Shown here: in pieces, positions 38,945 through 50,352 of the stretch
Layout of the letters: each line of letters begins with the position of its first letter
Position numbering within the stretch: position 1 is the first letter of the stretch
Origin: Proteles cristata cristata
Taxonomy: Eukaryota; Chordata; Mammalia; Carnivora; Hyaenidae
Reading direction: 5' to 3'
Length of the DNA: 64,000 nucleotides
Assembly (NCBI GenBank): GCA_017311185.1
Contig: JAESUZ010002594.1
Span: 1,302,001-1,366,000 of the forward strand
The notes under the pieces: generated by a model
The model's input: only the letters and a program-made list of their open reading frames with translations
What the model was told of the DNA's origin: nothing
Database searches by the model: none
Program-made: the position numbers and the translations under genes

Positions 38945-41149
38945 CTGCAGGGACGGAAGCCTGGTGGTTACCTCTCCAGTCTCCAGAAAGCCGGGGCTCG
39001 GCAGGGACGGCTCCTCAGAAGGACAGCTCTGCACGAGGATGGAGGTGGGGGACCAAAGTGGCCACGCTTTCTGCCCCTAAGGGTGACAGCGGGAAGGAAT
39101 GCTGCCCCTTCCCGCCGGCTGAGGCCAGAGGGTGGGGGTCTGACCTCAGCCTCCCGACGGCGGCCCAGGCCCCTCCCCCCAGCCTGCGGGAATCCCTCCG
39201 CCCCTCCCCCATCCCCACTGGTCTCCAGGCCAGCTCGGGCCACACAGGCACACATCTTCCGTGTGATGATTTTCATCTGGTTCCTGCCCTCCCAGGGGTC
39301 CTGGACAGCTGAGGAGGGAGGCTTGGGTGAGGACACACCAGATGGCCGCTCGGGGGAGATGACGGGAAGCTGCTCTGGGCTTTCCGCGTCCTACCTGCGG
39401 CCCAGCCTTTTCTTCCCAGGCACATCTCTGCCTGCCTCCAGCACTTTCTAGCCGCAGGATAAACTAAGTTGGCTGATGGCTTCATCTCTAGAGAAGCAGG
39501 TGATCTTCCCATTGCGAGGTGACCTACCTCCAATGAAGGCTCATTTCAGGTGCCACAGTGATGGGCTGGGGGAACCCAGGAAGGAGGGGTACAGCCAGAG
39601 CAGGTCGGCCCCCAGTCACAGACCTAGCATTCTGAGGAGCCGGGAAGTCCATCCTGAAGTCTAGCTTTGATCACCAGGGAGGTGGAGCTTGGAGCCCTAC
39701 CCTGGTCTCCAAGCCACAGCCTGCCCACCCCTCCAGCCCCCTGCTGCTCACCACGAGCCCTTCCTACCCCCACTCCTCAACCCGCTCTTAGTTCTGCTTT
39801 CCAGGAAAAAAAAAATGTTTCTGTTGGATCCAAAAGGCACCCGGGAGAGGAATCCAAGGAGCTGATGCCGAGGTGGGCCCACTCAGGGGCAGGAAAATGG
39901 CAGAGGGAAGGGCAGGAATGTGCTTTGGGGGTAGCAACGCTGGGCCTCCCTCCCCTCCCTGGGACCCCAAGACTTGGAAATCTGAGGTAAGGGTTGCAGA
40001 GGACGAGCCTGGGTGCACAGGGTCACCTCAGCTGAGTGGGGTGGGGAAGGGGTGGCTGATGGCTGCTCCCTTCCCTGGTTGGGCTGGGCTGCCCACTGAG
40101 GTCAGCCGCTCCACCCTGATGGGGACGTGGGGGCTCCGGAGAAGGGCCAGTGGTCCACCCAAAGCTTCGGCTCTCGGCCTGCCTCTGCTCCTTGACGTTG
40201 AAGACGGGAGACAGGGGCGGTGATCACTGTCTGCCCCTTCTCTGCTGCTAGGCACCTGCCCTCTCCACTGGCCCTTGGCCGCTGCCCCTCTCCGCTCCCC
40301 CCCGGGTCTGTACCTCGCTGCCTCTATGGGTCTACCCAGTACACATAATCCCATCCTGAGCTGGGTTTGGCTTTGGCAGTTCCCTGGAGAAGTGAGGGGT
40401 GGGGGTGGGGGTGACGTGAACTCCTGGAGCCCTGGCCAGGCCTGGCTCGCTCTCTGGAAAAGTCCTACCCCACCCCCTGCACAGCTGGGCAGGGGGCCGA
40501 CACCCCCTCTGCTGCAGAAACAGACACACATTTGTGCTTCTCACCCCTTTTCATGTTCCTCATCTGGTGTGTCTCACTGCTCAGGGTGAGGAAAGGAGAG
40601 GTCAGAAGTGGTCACCCTGGTGCCAGGCTGGACACTGGTCTGGACAAACCTGGGCCATGGCTGGCCACACCTCCACACTGGCCAGTGAGGATCAAGGAGG
40701 AGAGACCCGGGAAGGGCTGAACCCTTGGATTCCGGAGGGACCCACTTCTGGGAAATGGGTCACTGCGGCAGGGGGTGGGACAGCTTGTTTCAGCGCTGTC
40801 TGGAGACTCCCTAGCCGGGGTCAGAACTGGGTCCTCCCTGCACCCGTCACTCCTGGGTCCTGGACGACCATTCCAACAGGTGTCCTTCCTTTCTAATCAC
40901 CAGGCTGAGCGGGATCAGGGGTACGCCTCGGCATCCCTCCCAGGGTCCTTCGCCCCATCTCCACGACTGAAGGGGGGCAGGGGTACGCATCCTCGAGCAG
41001 CAGGGACCCTCCTGGAGGAGGCGGGCAGGAGGAGCCAGCGCGTGCGGGGAGGTCCCGGGTATGTTTTCCAACTGCGTTCCGTGACTTAGTAGGAATTTTG
41101 GCTGATCTTCCCCCCGGGTGATGGGGCCAGGCTTCCACCGGATCGGTAC
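38945..41149. other. Probable ADAMTSL4 first intron, single-copy
   Basis: 2.2 kb of GC-rich single-copy sequence with no SINE, tRNA or recognisable coding similarity. Several overlapping short frames on both strands show no familiar protein and fit composition alone. Confidence 0.5.
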
Positions 41150-41900
41150 GCCCTCCCCAGAAATTCGACCCCAGGGACTGGAAGATCTTCCGAGGCTACA
41201 GAGCTGGGGCCGGGGTCGCGGCGGGGGCGCGACCGAGGGGCGAGGGGGCGGCGCGGGCGAGCGCGGCGTGGGCTCTAACGGGACCGGGGAGCGCGGGCGG
41301 CCGGGGCCGGGGGTCCCTGGGCGGGGTGGGGGCTGGGGGAGTCTGTACCTGCTCCGCGCGGCCCCGGCGGCCCGTTAACCCTTCTGCGCCCGGGCGCTCC
41401 CTGGAGGCGGCCTCGCTCGGCGGCGGCCACTCCGGCCCCTGAGCCGCGCTCGGGACACCGCAGCCTCTGGCCGCGGCTCCGCCTCCGCCTCCGCCTCCGC
41501 CCGCCGGCGCCCCGCCCGCCACGCGCCCTGCCCGCGCCCCTCGGCCCCCCACCCCGCCCCCTGCGCGTCCGGGCCACCCACCCGGGGCCGCGGGCCCCGG
41601 CCGCCCCTGCGTGCCGGCGTCCGCCGACGGCGCGGGCAAAATCCAGGCCGCCCCTGCCGCCCCGGAGGCAGCCGTCACTCCGGGCACCGTCCCGGGGAGC
41701 CCTGCTCTGGGCCCGGGTGGGGCTCGGGACCCCGGGAGCCCGGCCCTGCGCGGGGCCGGGGGTGGGGGGCGCCTGCCCTCCAGCGCTGTGGGCGAGCCCG
41801 CAGCCGTTCCTGCCCTCTCCTCCACGCAGCCCTCCTGCGAGCCCGGTCCCCCTGCCTGTCCCAGACTGGGCTGCGCCCTGGGTGGTTGCGACGACTCCGG
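41150..41900 (-). promoter_or_regulatory. ADAMTSL4: CpG island, probable ADAMTSL4 promoter and noncoding first exon
   Basis: A very GC- and CpG-rich stretch, 2.3-3.0 kb upstream of the ADAMTSL4 start codon, with GC-box-like ggcgg motifs and no TATA. On the minus strand a donor-like GCAG|GTACAG at 41349/41348 could end a noncoding exon 1. Human ADAMTSL4 also has untranslated 5' exons. The exact exon is not resolved, and open frames here are compositional. Confidence 0.55.
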
Positions 41901-41964
41901 GACCTTAGGAGCCTCGGTTTCTTCTTCCGAAGCGTTGTCCACACGGGGCGCAGCAGAAGGCATG

Positions 41965-42080
41965 CGCTGACTCGGGAGTCAGGATTTGGGTTTGAATCTC
42001 AGCTCCAGGACGCTCCGGCTCTGCGGTCTTGGCGGCAGTTTCTGTGCGCAGTCTTCCCATCTGTAAAATGGGACTAATCT
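41965..42080 (+). mobile_element. MIR relic beside the ADAMTSL4 CpG island
   Basis: ggagtcaggatttgggtttgaatct ends in the MIR 3' motif cccatctgtaaaatgggac. Confidence 0.75.
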
Positions 42081-42357
42081 GATCTAGATGATAGGCCTGG
42101 AGATACGTCTGTCCATCCGTATCTGGAGGAATGCGCCCCAAAGGCGGAGTGAGCGGCCACAGCTGAGGAGGGGGAAATAGGCTTTCGCTTTTTACTCTAC
42201 ATGCTTATACAGTGTTTGACTTCACACCCAGAAGCGTGACCTAGGTTATTGGTTATGTTAATAAACAAATTATATATACAAAATGGCTGACGGAAAGTAG
42301 GTAATAAGTGGTCACTATTTTTATTTTATTGTTATTTTAATGGTCACTACTATTTTA

Positions 42358-42600
42358 CTTTATTTTTTTAACTTTTTTATTTTTTTAAATATATATTTTT
42401 AAATTTATTTCTAGGAGAGAGAGAGACAGCGTGAGCAGGGGAGGGTCAGAGAGAAAGGGAGACACAGACTCTGAAACCGCCTCCAGGCTCTGAGCTGGCA
42501 GTCAGCACAGAGCCCGATGCGGGGCTCGAACCCACGAACCGCGAGATCATGACCTGAGCGAAAGTCGGACGCTTAACCGACTAAGCCACCCAGGCGCCCC
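42358..42600 (-). mobile_element. SINEC_Fc, young subfamily, 17-bp target duplication
   Basis: TGGTCACT(A/G)CTATTTTA at 42341-42357 and 42601-42617. Confidence 0.93.
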
Positions 42601-42716
42601 TGGTCACTGCTATTTTAAAATTTTTATTTGCCCTCTACTCAGGAACCACATCCATATATTGTTAGATCTACCCATTACTTTAAAGCTTTTTCTTTTCCAT
42701 TCACTTGTCAGTATTC

Positions 42717-42935
42717 TAATTTTTTTAATGTTTTATTTATTTCTGAGAGAGAGAGAGGGAGACAGCTGAGCAGGGGAGGGTCAGAGAGAGAGGGAGACAC
42801 AGAATCGGAAGCAGGCCCCAGGCTCTGAGCTAGCTGTCAGCACAGAGCCCACCGCGGGGCTCGAACCCACAAATGGTGAGATCATGACCTGAGCCTAAGT
42901 TGAACTCTTAACTGACTGAGCCACCCAGGTGCCCC
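42717..42935 (-). mobile_element. SINEC_Fc-type SINE
   Basis: Inverted full-length older copy. Confidence 0.88.
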
Positions 42936-42952
42936 GATTTGTCAATATTTTA

Positions 42953-43180
42953 TTTATTTATTTATTTATTTAATTTTTTTTATTTATTTCTAGGAGAGAG
43001 AGAGAGACAGTGTGAGCAGGGGAGGGTCAGAGAGAGAGGGAGTCACAGACTGAAACAGGCTGCAGGCTCTGAGCTGGCAGTCAGCACAGAGCCCGACGCG
43101 GGGCTCGAACCCATGAACCGCGAGATCATGACCTAAGCGAAAGTCGGACGCTCAACCGACTAAGCCACCCAGGCGCCCCC
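42953..43180 (-). mobile_element. SINEC_Fc, young subfamily, 18-bp perfect target duplication
   Basis: CGATTTGTCAATATTTTA at 42935-42952 and 43181-43198. Confidence 0.95.
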
Positions 43181-43213
43181 CGATTTGTCAATATTTTAAA
43201 ACCAAATATTTCA

Positions 43214-43427
43214 GGGGCGCCTGGGTGGCTCAGTTGCTTAAGCGTCCGACTTCGGCCCAGATCATGATCTCATGTTTGTGGGTTCGAGCCTCACCTGAGG
43301 CTCTGTGCTGACAGCTCAGAGCCTGGAGCCTGCTTCCGATTCTGTGTCTCCCTCTCTCTCTGCCCCTCCCCTGCTCATGCTCTGTCTTTCTCTCTCAAAA
43401 ACTAAATAATAAAACATTTTTTAAAAA
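43214..43427 (+). mobile_element. SINEC_Fc-type SINE
   Basis: Full length and close to the general consensus, head-to-head with the preceding inverted copy. Confidence 0.9.
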
Positions 43428-44132
43428 ACCCAAAGATTTTGTAACTTCTCTTAAGAAACAAAAAACATAAAAATAAGAAACAAAAACAATAAAAAATTGC
43501 CCTGTGCCCCCACAAAATCACGGGGTCTCAGGCGCTCACACCTCATGTTTCTTGAGCACCTTTTTGCTCTCGGGGCTGACAAGGAAGCCAGTCTGTGGAC
43601 TCAGAGCTGGGTCTAGCTGGAGATGGCCGGCCACCGGGAAGTAAGCATTGAACTCAACAGAAGCAAATGTTAAGCTGGAAGAGATGAGGGAAGTGAAAAC
43701 ATGTTAGAATGGTTCCTTATTTGAAGTTCAACAGGTATATTTTGTTTTCTCAATAAATCCTTCAATTGTCTCTAGTCAAGGATTATTTAGGCTACTTTGT
43801 ATCATCTCTATTTTTTCATACCTTGTATTTGTGCTGTGTGTTTTTTTTGTATTTGTAGGGTAAAAGTAAATATTTGAATTGGAATGTAACAGAACAGACA
43901 AATGAGTCCCAGGTGCCCAGGCCTCTTCTCCCAACTTTTCCACCTAAGCTCAGAGGCCTGTGAGTAGGTAAGTAAGCTCGCTGGGGACACCTGAGGCCCC
44001 TGTGATTTTGTGGGATTCAGGACAATGTTGCCAGACTTTCTATTTTTGTTTTTTTCAGGGGAGGTTGTACTTTGTTTTAAAATATTGACAAGTGACTTAA
44101 AAACCATCTTGGGACAGTAAGCGTATATACCA
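43428..44132. other. Intergenic, single-copy
   Basis: Nothing recognised. Confidence 0.5.
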
Positions 44133-44336
44133 GGGGCACCTGAGTGGCTCAGTCAGTTAAGCATCCGACTCTTCGTCTTGGCTCAGGTCACGATCTCACA
44201 GTTCGACTCCCTTATCAGACTCTGTGATAACAGTGCAGAGCCTGTTTGGGATTCTCTCTGTCTCCCCCTCTCTCTCTGCCCCTGCTCCACTCGTGCTGTC
44301 TCTCTCTCTCTCAAAATAATCTAAAAAAAAAAAAAA
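44133..44336 (+). mobile_element. SINEC_Fc-type SINE
   Basis: Full length with A14 tail. Confidence 0.88.
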
Positions 44337-44340
44337 CCGC

Positions 44341-44400
44341 CCCCACTGGCTATCTCTGTCTTTCTCTCTGTCTCTCTCAAATAGATAAACATTAAAAAAT
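44341..44400 (+). mobile_element. SINE tail fragment
   Basis: TC tract and caaatagataaacattaaa only. Confidence 0.7.
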
Positions 44401-45034
44401 CCACCCCCAACAACAGCCATCCTCAGTGTTGGTCTTGGGTCCCTAAAGAGCTTTTGGAGAGAAGGGGTTACTCCTGCCCTCCCAGGAGGGCTGGTCTCTC
44501 TAGGCACTGGTGGTGGCACACAGGCCCCCCCACCCCGAGGCATATTTATAGCCCCGTGTTTGGAGGGGAAGCCCCTTTGCTCAGACCTCAGAGTAGGATG
44601 TGATGCAGGTGATGAAACACCCAGCCCACGGGGCCAGAGGAAGATATTTTAAGTCGGGGGACCTTTCGGTGCCCCCGAGTGACATACCATCAGCACTCAT
44701 TATCTAGGAGGACACACACTGCCAAACAGGAAGGTGTCACTGATCACAGCAGAGTGGGAGGGAGCCCAGGGGGAGGGAGAGGTCTGCCTTTGACATGTCA
44801 CTGCCATGAACCGAAGGTCAGAAATAGTCCTTTCCACTGAGAAGGGGTGGGGATGAAAGCGGTCACAAGATTTACTGCTGTCGCCTCCTGTGACTTGGAG
44901 GTCTGAAAACATCGTACAAAGGGGGACAGGCTGAGAATTCATCCTTTTTGAGCTGAACTCAGTGGCTTGATAATATAGCATGACTCTGGCCTCAGCAGTG
45001 CTTACTTAGAGCTGTAAGTGCTTACAGCTGAGTG

Positions 45035-45115
45035 CACAGTCCTCATCTGAACAGACTTGGAAACAAAGACACAAAGAGAAATGTAGTACTTGGCCCCAGA
45101 TCTCACAGGTAGAAG
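45035..45115 (-). mobile_element. MIR relic
   Basis: aacagacttggaaacaaaga and ccccagatctcacaggtag match the inverted MIR core. Confidence 0.55.
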
Positions 45116-45599
45116 CTATTATCTATATATACTGTGGGCAAGCAGAGCTTTTGAGAAATTTAGCTGAGTTTGTGTTACTTTTTTTTCTGGTAGTATATTA
45201 AGGGAGTTTTGTGTTGAATTAAGTAGCATTTTTAACTACTGTTTCCTGGAAGACATTGTCCCTGCTCCGGATAAGGCTGATGCAAATGCCGATGGGACAG
45301 GTGGGCCCAGGAACTAATAGGATACTGTCTGCTTTTTGGTTTGTGGCCATAGCAACCATTCTCAGGAAGCCTGGTGTTCGCCTTTCTGCCTCTCCGAATC
45401 ATGGTTTGCTCAACCCCTATGTTCCAGAAGAGCCGCTTCTTTCCCAACGGCTACACACCAGGCTGACCTCCAGCTGTGGACCCCCGGTGTCCGGTCACGT
45501 TGGTTCACACTGCTTTCCTTCACCGATGCTATTCTTCTGACCATTAGGCTTTGCCTTGGCCCAGTTAGCTCACTTCCCACAGGTGATGACAACAGCCTA

Positions 45600-45735
45600 T
45601 TGTGACCTGTTCTCTACAGGGAACCTTGAGGGTGGGGCTCCCCTGGACACGTCTACCTTTGTACTCACCACGTCGCCTTGCACACAGTCGGCATTTAATG
45701 AGTGCTTGTGGGATGAGTCCATGAACAAGCTGAAG
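45600..45735 (+). mobile_element. L2 3' end relic
   Basis: cgccttgcacacagtcggca followed by tttaatgagtgcttgtggga resembles the L2 terminus. The overlapping 108-codon frame is therefore not a gene. Confidence 0.55.
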
Positions 45736-45953
45736 GTCTCAGCTCTGGACACATTCCAGCACTTTATGGTGGTTGTCTTGTCCTGTCATTGGCTCAGCTG
45801 GCTCTGGGGTGGTGACATGATGCAGATACAGGATGTGACACGTTTGGTAAATGAGGATGGAGGCACAGAGGGGGCACTCTAGTTTCCTGGTCATTGGTCT
45901 GGAGTCATCAAATCTGGTCAGAAACTCCCAGAGTCAGAATTCTTCTTGATTTG

Positions 45954-46177
45954 TTTTCTTTCTTTTTTAAAATATTTTTATTTATTTCTAGGACAGAGAG
46001 AGACAGTGTGAGAAGGGGAGGGTCCGAGAGAGAGGGAGACACAGACTCTGAAACAGGCTCCAGGCTCTGAGCTGGCAGTCAGCACAGAGCCCGACGTGGG
46101 GCTCGAACCCAGAACCGCGAGATCATGACCTAAGCGAAAGTCGGACGCTTAACCGACTAAGCCACCCAGGCACCCCT
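45954..46177 (-). mobile_element. SINEC_Fc, young subfamily, 17-bp perfect target duplication
   Basis: GAATTCTTCTTGATTTG at 45937-45953 and 46178-46194. Confidence 0.95.
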
Positions 46178-46254
46178 GAATTCTTCTTGATTTGATTTTC
46201 ACATTTCAGTTGAAGAGTACCTCACAGGTGGATCTTAAGGCTTTGCCTCAGTTT

Positions 46255-46335
46255 CTCCCTGAGCCACGTTTCTGTCTGTTTATTGGCATTCCGGAAACAG
46301 GAAGTGCTCAGTAAATCTCTATGGAACTGAATGAA
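46255..46335 (+). mobile_element. L2/MIR-like 3' end relic
   Basis: aagtgctcagtaaatctcta followed by tggaactgaatgaatt. Confidence 0.45.
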
Positions 46336-46958
46336 TTGATTGGACATAACCTTGGCAGCCATTAGGTTTACAATATCGTCAGTACTTTGACAACTGTGTT
46401 AAGTGGTTTGGACTTGTGTGCATATCTTCTGCCATATATGTTTGGGAGACACGGCTGTGAGCTAGAGCTTCTGGATCAGGCCCCCTAAAATGTTTGCAGA
46501 TATTCATCGCCTGCCAAATTGGAGGACTTCTCAGACGATAGCCTCTGTTATAGTCTCAATGCAAACTGATTTACAGATTCAATAGGATGGTACCTATCAC
46601 CAGGGATGGGGAACCAGCTGGCCGGGGCCTGTCCCCCTGACCCAAGCTTCCACTCAGCCTTGTCTTCAGGATCTTCGAGAACATTCTACAGTGTCCACAT
46701 GCCCCTGTGGCTGGCGAGACTCAGCACTGGGTCCCGAAGAGGTTAGCTGCTGATCCAGACTCTGGTCCCGGTTGTGCCCTTTGTCACCTCTGGAAGTGGA
46801 CCAACGACAGAACCCAGCTTCTCTACTTCCCAGGTTGCCGTGAAAACCAAAATAAAGATGGTAGCATGCGTGTAGGAGCTTAGAGTCCTGTGGGAAAGTA
46901 AGTCCGTGTTATGGTTAATGATGATGTTCAAAATTTTAGTTGCTGTGTCCCATAGATC
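46336..46958. other. Intergenic, single-copy
   Basis: Nothing recognised. Confidence 0.5.
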
Positions 46959-46969
46959 AAGACTCTGGC

Positions 46970-47186
46970 GGGGCGCCTGGGTGGCTTAGTCGGTTAAGCG
47001 TCCGGCTTTCGCTTAGGTCATGATCTCGCGGTTCGTGGGTTCGAGCCCAGCGTCGGGCTCTGTGCTGACTGCCAGCTCAGAGCCTGGAGCCTGTTTCAGT
47101 CTGTGGCTCCCTCTCTCTCTGACCCTCCCCTGCTCACACTGTCTCTCTCTCCTAGAAATAAATAAAACATTTAAAAAAAAAAAAAA
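46970..47186 (+). mobile_element. SINEC_Fc, young subfamily, 11-bp perfect target duplication
   Basis: AAGACTCTGGC at 46959-46969 and 47187-47197; A16 tail. Confidence 0.94.
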
Positions 47187-47197
47187 AAGACTCTGGC

Positions 47198-47742
47198 TCA
47201 GGTGAAGACCTCGAGCTGCCTCGTCGTGATGCCCAGAGTTCTCCGCCGAGAGTGCGCTCAGAATGCAGCCAGACCTTGCCAGTAACAGAGTGGACACATT
47301 CCTGTGTTCTCACAGCAGGTGGACGATGGCGGCCCGGCCTGTGCCCAGGGACTGCGGGGGAAAGTGTGCGGAGCTGTGGCCTGGCTGGGGTCAAGCAGGA
47401 GCTGAGGCAAAGGTGCTCTGGGAAGATGGGCTGGGTCATGGAACCAAGGGCAGGCGCTGCCTAGTGGCGCTGGGGATGAGGCTTGGGGACTCCAAGCATT
47501 CTGAGAAAACAGAGCAAGCTATTGTCTCCATGTCGGGTCTGGAGTGCACTGAATGTACTGGCCGCACAGAGTACTGTGACCAATTCCAAGATCAACTGCA
47601 GATGTGAAGAGCAGGAAATCGTGCGTTTTGTCCCAAGTAAGGAAGGTGCCAGTAACATAGACTAAAGGTCCGTGTGAGAATTGGGCCCAATTTCCAACCC
47701 TTCACCTAACTGTACAAGTAAATTAAGAATTTTCTCTGCGGT
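47198..47742. other. Intergenic, single-copy
   Basis: Nothing recognised; short frames without similarity. Confidence 0.5.
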
Positions 47743-47960
47743 GGGGCACCTGGTGGCTCAGTCAGTTAAGTGTCCGACTTCAGCTCAGGTCATGATCTCA
47801 CAACCTGTGAGTTCAAGCCCCACATCGGGCTCTGTGCTGACAGTTCGGAGCCTGGAGCCTGCTTCGGATTCTGTCTGTGTCTCTCTCTGCACTTCTCCCA
47901 CTTGTGTGCTCTCTCTCTATCAAAAATAAAGAAAAACATTTTAAAAATGAAAAGAAAAAA
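47743..47960 (+). mobile_element. SINEC_Fc-type SINE
   Basis: Full length, A-rich irregular tail. Confidence 0.88.
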
Positions 47961-49529
47961 GAAGTTTCCCATCAGAGCCAAGGCATACGGAGAGAGCAGG
48001 TTCTGGAAGTGATGCGGGTCCCATTCCTGGTTGGAGGAAGTTGCAGGGTGGAGCAGGGAAGGGTAGGTGGAGTGCCAGAGTCTACAGGCCAGAATGTGAG
48101 CAAGTCATTTCTCCAACCTGCACCCCAAGACGTAGCTTCTTTCCTCACGGGTTGATACAGGACACAGAGGACTAAGCGCCTTAACAGTGGGGCCACGGTA
48201 ATTCTCCCCACGCGAATCTCATTCTTGTGCCTAGAGCTTTCCCTGCCTTTCCGGAGAAAGCCAGTTTGGTGTCAAATTAATCTTGACAGATTGTGCAGAA
48301 GGCCTGAGAAAGGCAGACATAAAAGGGTAAGAAAAAGGGTACAAACTCAATACCGCGGCCAGAGAGGCGGCAGGGCTGCCGGGGGAGAGGCAAGAATTTC
48401 ATACATACCAAGGACTTGAAGTCAGAAATAGAAGAGTCGGGGTATGATGTGAAGGAAAGGCGAGTCGAGGCAGGAGGAAGTGTGGGCCTGGCCTCTGACC
48501 ACAGGCCGAGGCCCATTCAGGGGACTCAAGGGCCCTCGGTGGATAAATAAGGGCCCACGTGCGCGCCCGGTGCTCGAGAGGCCCTTCTCGGCTCACAGCC
48601 TTTCCTACTCCTGGCAATCAATGACTAATCTGGTTCTGAGCTTGGCATTCAGAGCCTTGCCCTGGGGCCACAGCCGCCTCTCCAGCCTCACCCCCCCATA
48701 CAGGCTGAGCCCCCCACCAGGGCCTGTGCAACAATGCCCTCCACCCTCCCTCCCCTCCGCACTTGGAACATCACCCCCCGAGCCCCCACCCCTCCTGCAG
48801 CCCCAGCTCAGTCTCTCTGAGTGAACTCCTCATCTCCCAGGACCATCTCTGTCCACCTCTCTCCCTGACCCCAACCCCTGGACACGGCAGTCCTCTGCAT
48901 TATTAAATTACAGGGGCTGGGTCCCCAGTCTGGGCAAACTCGTTCCTGAGCTCCATGGGACGTGTGCACCCCCAAGCGAGCGGCCCCTCGTCTACACCAC
49001 TCGTGGGGCAGTTTGCCTGTGAACCGGGTAGTAATCCGGGTGCTGGAACACAGGTATGAAGGAACCGCATTTCAATTTCTTTCTCAATAATTTCTGGTTC
49101 AAGCTTCCCTTACCCGGGGCGATGGAAACAACTGTCACCTTAGGGGACCCTCTCTCACCTCCGGGCACTGGGCAGGATGAGTTTCGCCAGGACGCCGGAC
49201 GGTGTTGGTGTTTATTCAGGTGTTGGTGTTTATTCACAGAGAGAAGCTGACAAGTATCCTAGAGCAAAGGTCAGTTCCTCCCCCTGGCTCTGACTTTGGA
49301 TGGGGTGGGCGCACTGGGTCAGCCTGTGGTAGGGGCACCTAGAACCGGGGGAAGGGAGGGTCACAATGAGGTCCTCTCAGTTTACTTAAAACCCAATGAA
49401 GTCTTTCCCCCAAACCTGCTTCCTCTCCTGACTTCTCACCTGCTGTCAAGACTGTTCTTCAAAATCCTGGAGTCCTCCTGACGCCTCTCTCTCCTTGTTC
49501 TAGAACAGTATGGAACTCCAGACGCATTT
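47961..49529. other. Intergenic, single-copy, GC-moderate
   Basis: 1.6 kb. The only local structure I see is a duplicated ggtgttggtgtttattca at about 49201-49237. No gene recognised. Confidence 0.5.
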
Positions 49530-49625
49530 TGCCCCATCCTTCGTTTTACAGGTGAAGAGATCGTGACGGCTCCCCGCAAACCCAGAATGAGATCTCAGAT
49601 CTGGGCTCTTAGCCCTGATTAAGCT
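49530..49625 (-). mobile_element. MIR relic
   Basis: cccatccttcgttttacagg then tgaagagatcgt, an inverted MIR end. Confidence 0.5.
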
Positions 49626-49689
49626 CCCCTGACCTCCTACAGAGAGATGACAGTGGCAGCGGCCAATGCAGATGTGTGACACTGTGTCC

Positions 49690-49850
49690 ACAGCATCCAT
49701 GGAATGTCTTCTCTCCTTCCCAGCCCTCACATCCCACTCCTTTTTCAAGCTCAGCTCAAATGCCGCCTCTTCCTCGGAGCAGATGCTGGCCCGGCATGAC
49801 CGCGTGCCCTCTAGCTGCACTCAGCTCTGCTAGTGCACGCGCCCCGGCCT
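49690..49850 (+). mobile_element. L2 relic
   Basis: tttttcaagctcagctcaaa followed by tgccgcctcttcctcgga resembles the L2 3' region. Confidence 0.55.
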
Positions 49851-49889
49851 GATGTGGTTGCGGGCAGGCTGCATCTGGATGCTGTTCAC

Positions 49890-50094
49890 TTTTTTTGTTT
49901 TTATGTTTATTTATTTTTGGGAGAGAGACAAAGTACTCGCGAGGGAGGGACAGAGAGAGAGGGAGACACAGAATCCGAAGCAGGCTCCAGGCTCTGAGCT
50001 GTCAGCACAGAGCCTGGTGCAGGGTTTGAACTCACAAGATCATGACCTGAACCAAAGTTGGGCGTTTAACTGACTGAGCCCCCCAGGCGCCCCC
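49890..50094 (-). mobile_element. SINEC_Fc-type SINE
   Basis: Inverted, ending gagccccccaggcgcccc. Confidence 0.88.
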
Positions 50095-50119
50095 GAACAA
50101 GGTGATACACACAGTCTTT

Positions 50120-50337
50120 TTTTTTTTTTTTTTTTTATGTTTTATTTATTTCTAGGAGAGAGAGAGAGCGTGAGCTGGGGAGGGTCAGAGAGAGAGGGAG
50201 TCACAGACTGAAACAGGCTCCAGGCTCTGAGCTGGCAGTCAGCACAGAGCCTGACGCGGGGCCTGAACCCACGAACCGCGAGATCATGACCTAAGCCAAA
50301 GTCGGACGCTTAACCGACTAAGCCACCCAGGCGCCCC
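50120..50337 (-). mobile_element. SINEC_Fc, young subfamily, 15-bp perfect target duplication
   Basis: ATACACACAGTCTTT at 50105-50119 and 50338-50352. Confidence 0.95.
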
Positions 50338-50352
50338 ATACACACAGTCTTT

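Noticed and set aside
41196..41963. 255-codon minus frame in the CpG island
   Set aside because: Ala/Pro/Gly/Arg-rich with no motif, as expected by chance in sequence this GC-rich.
45556..45882. 108-codon + frame
   Set aside because: Overlaps an L2 3' end relic and lacks any domain.
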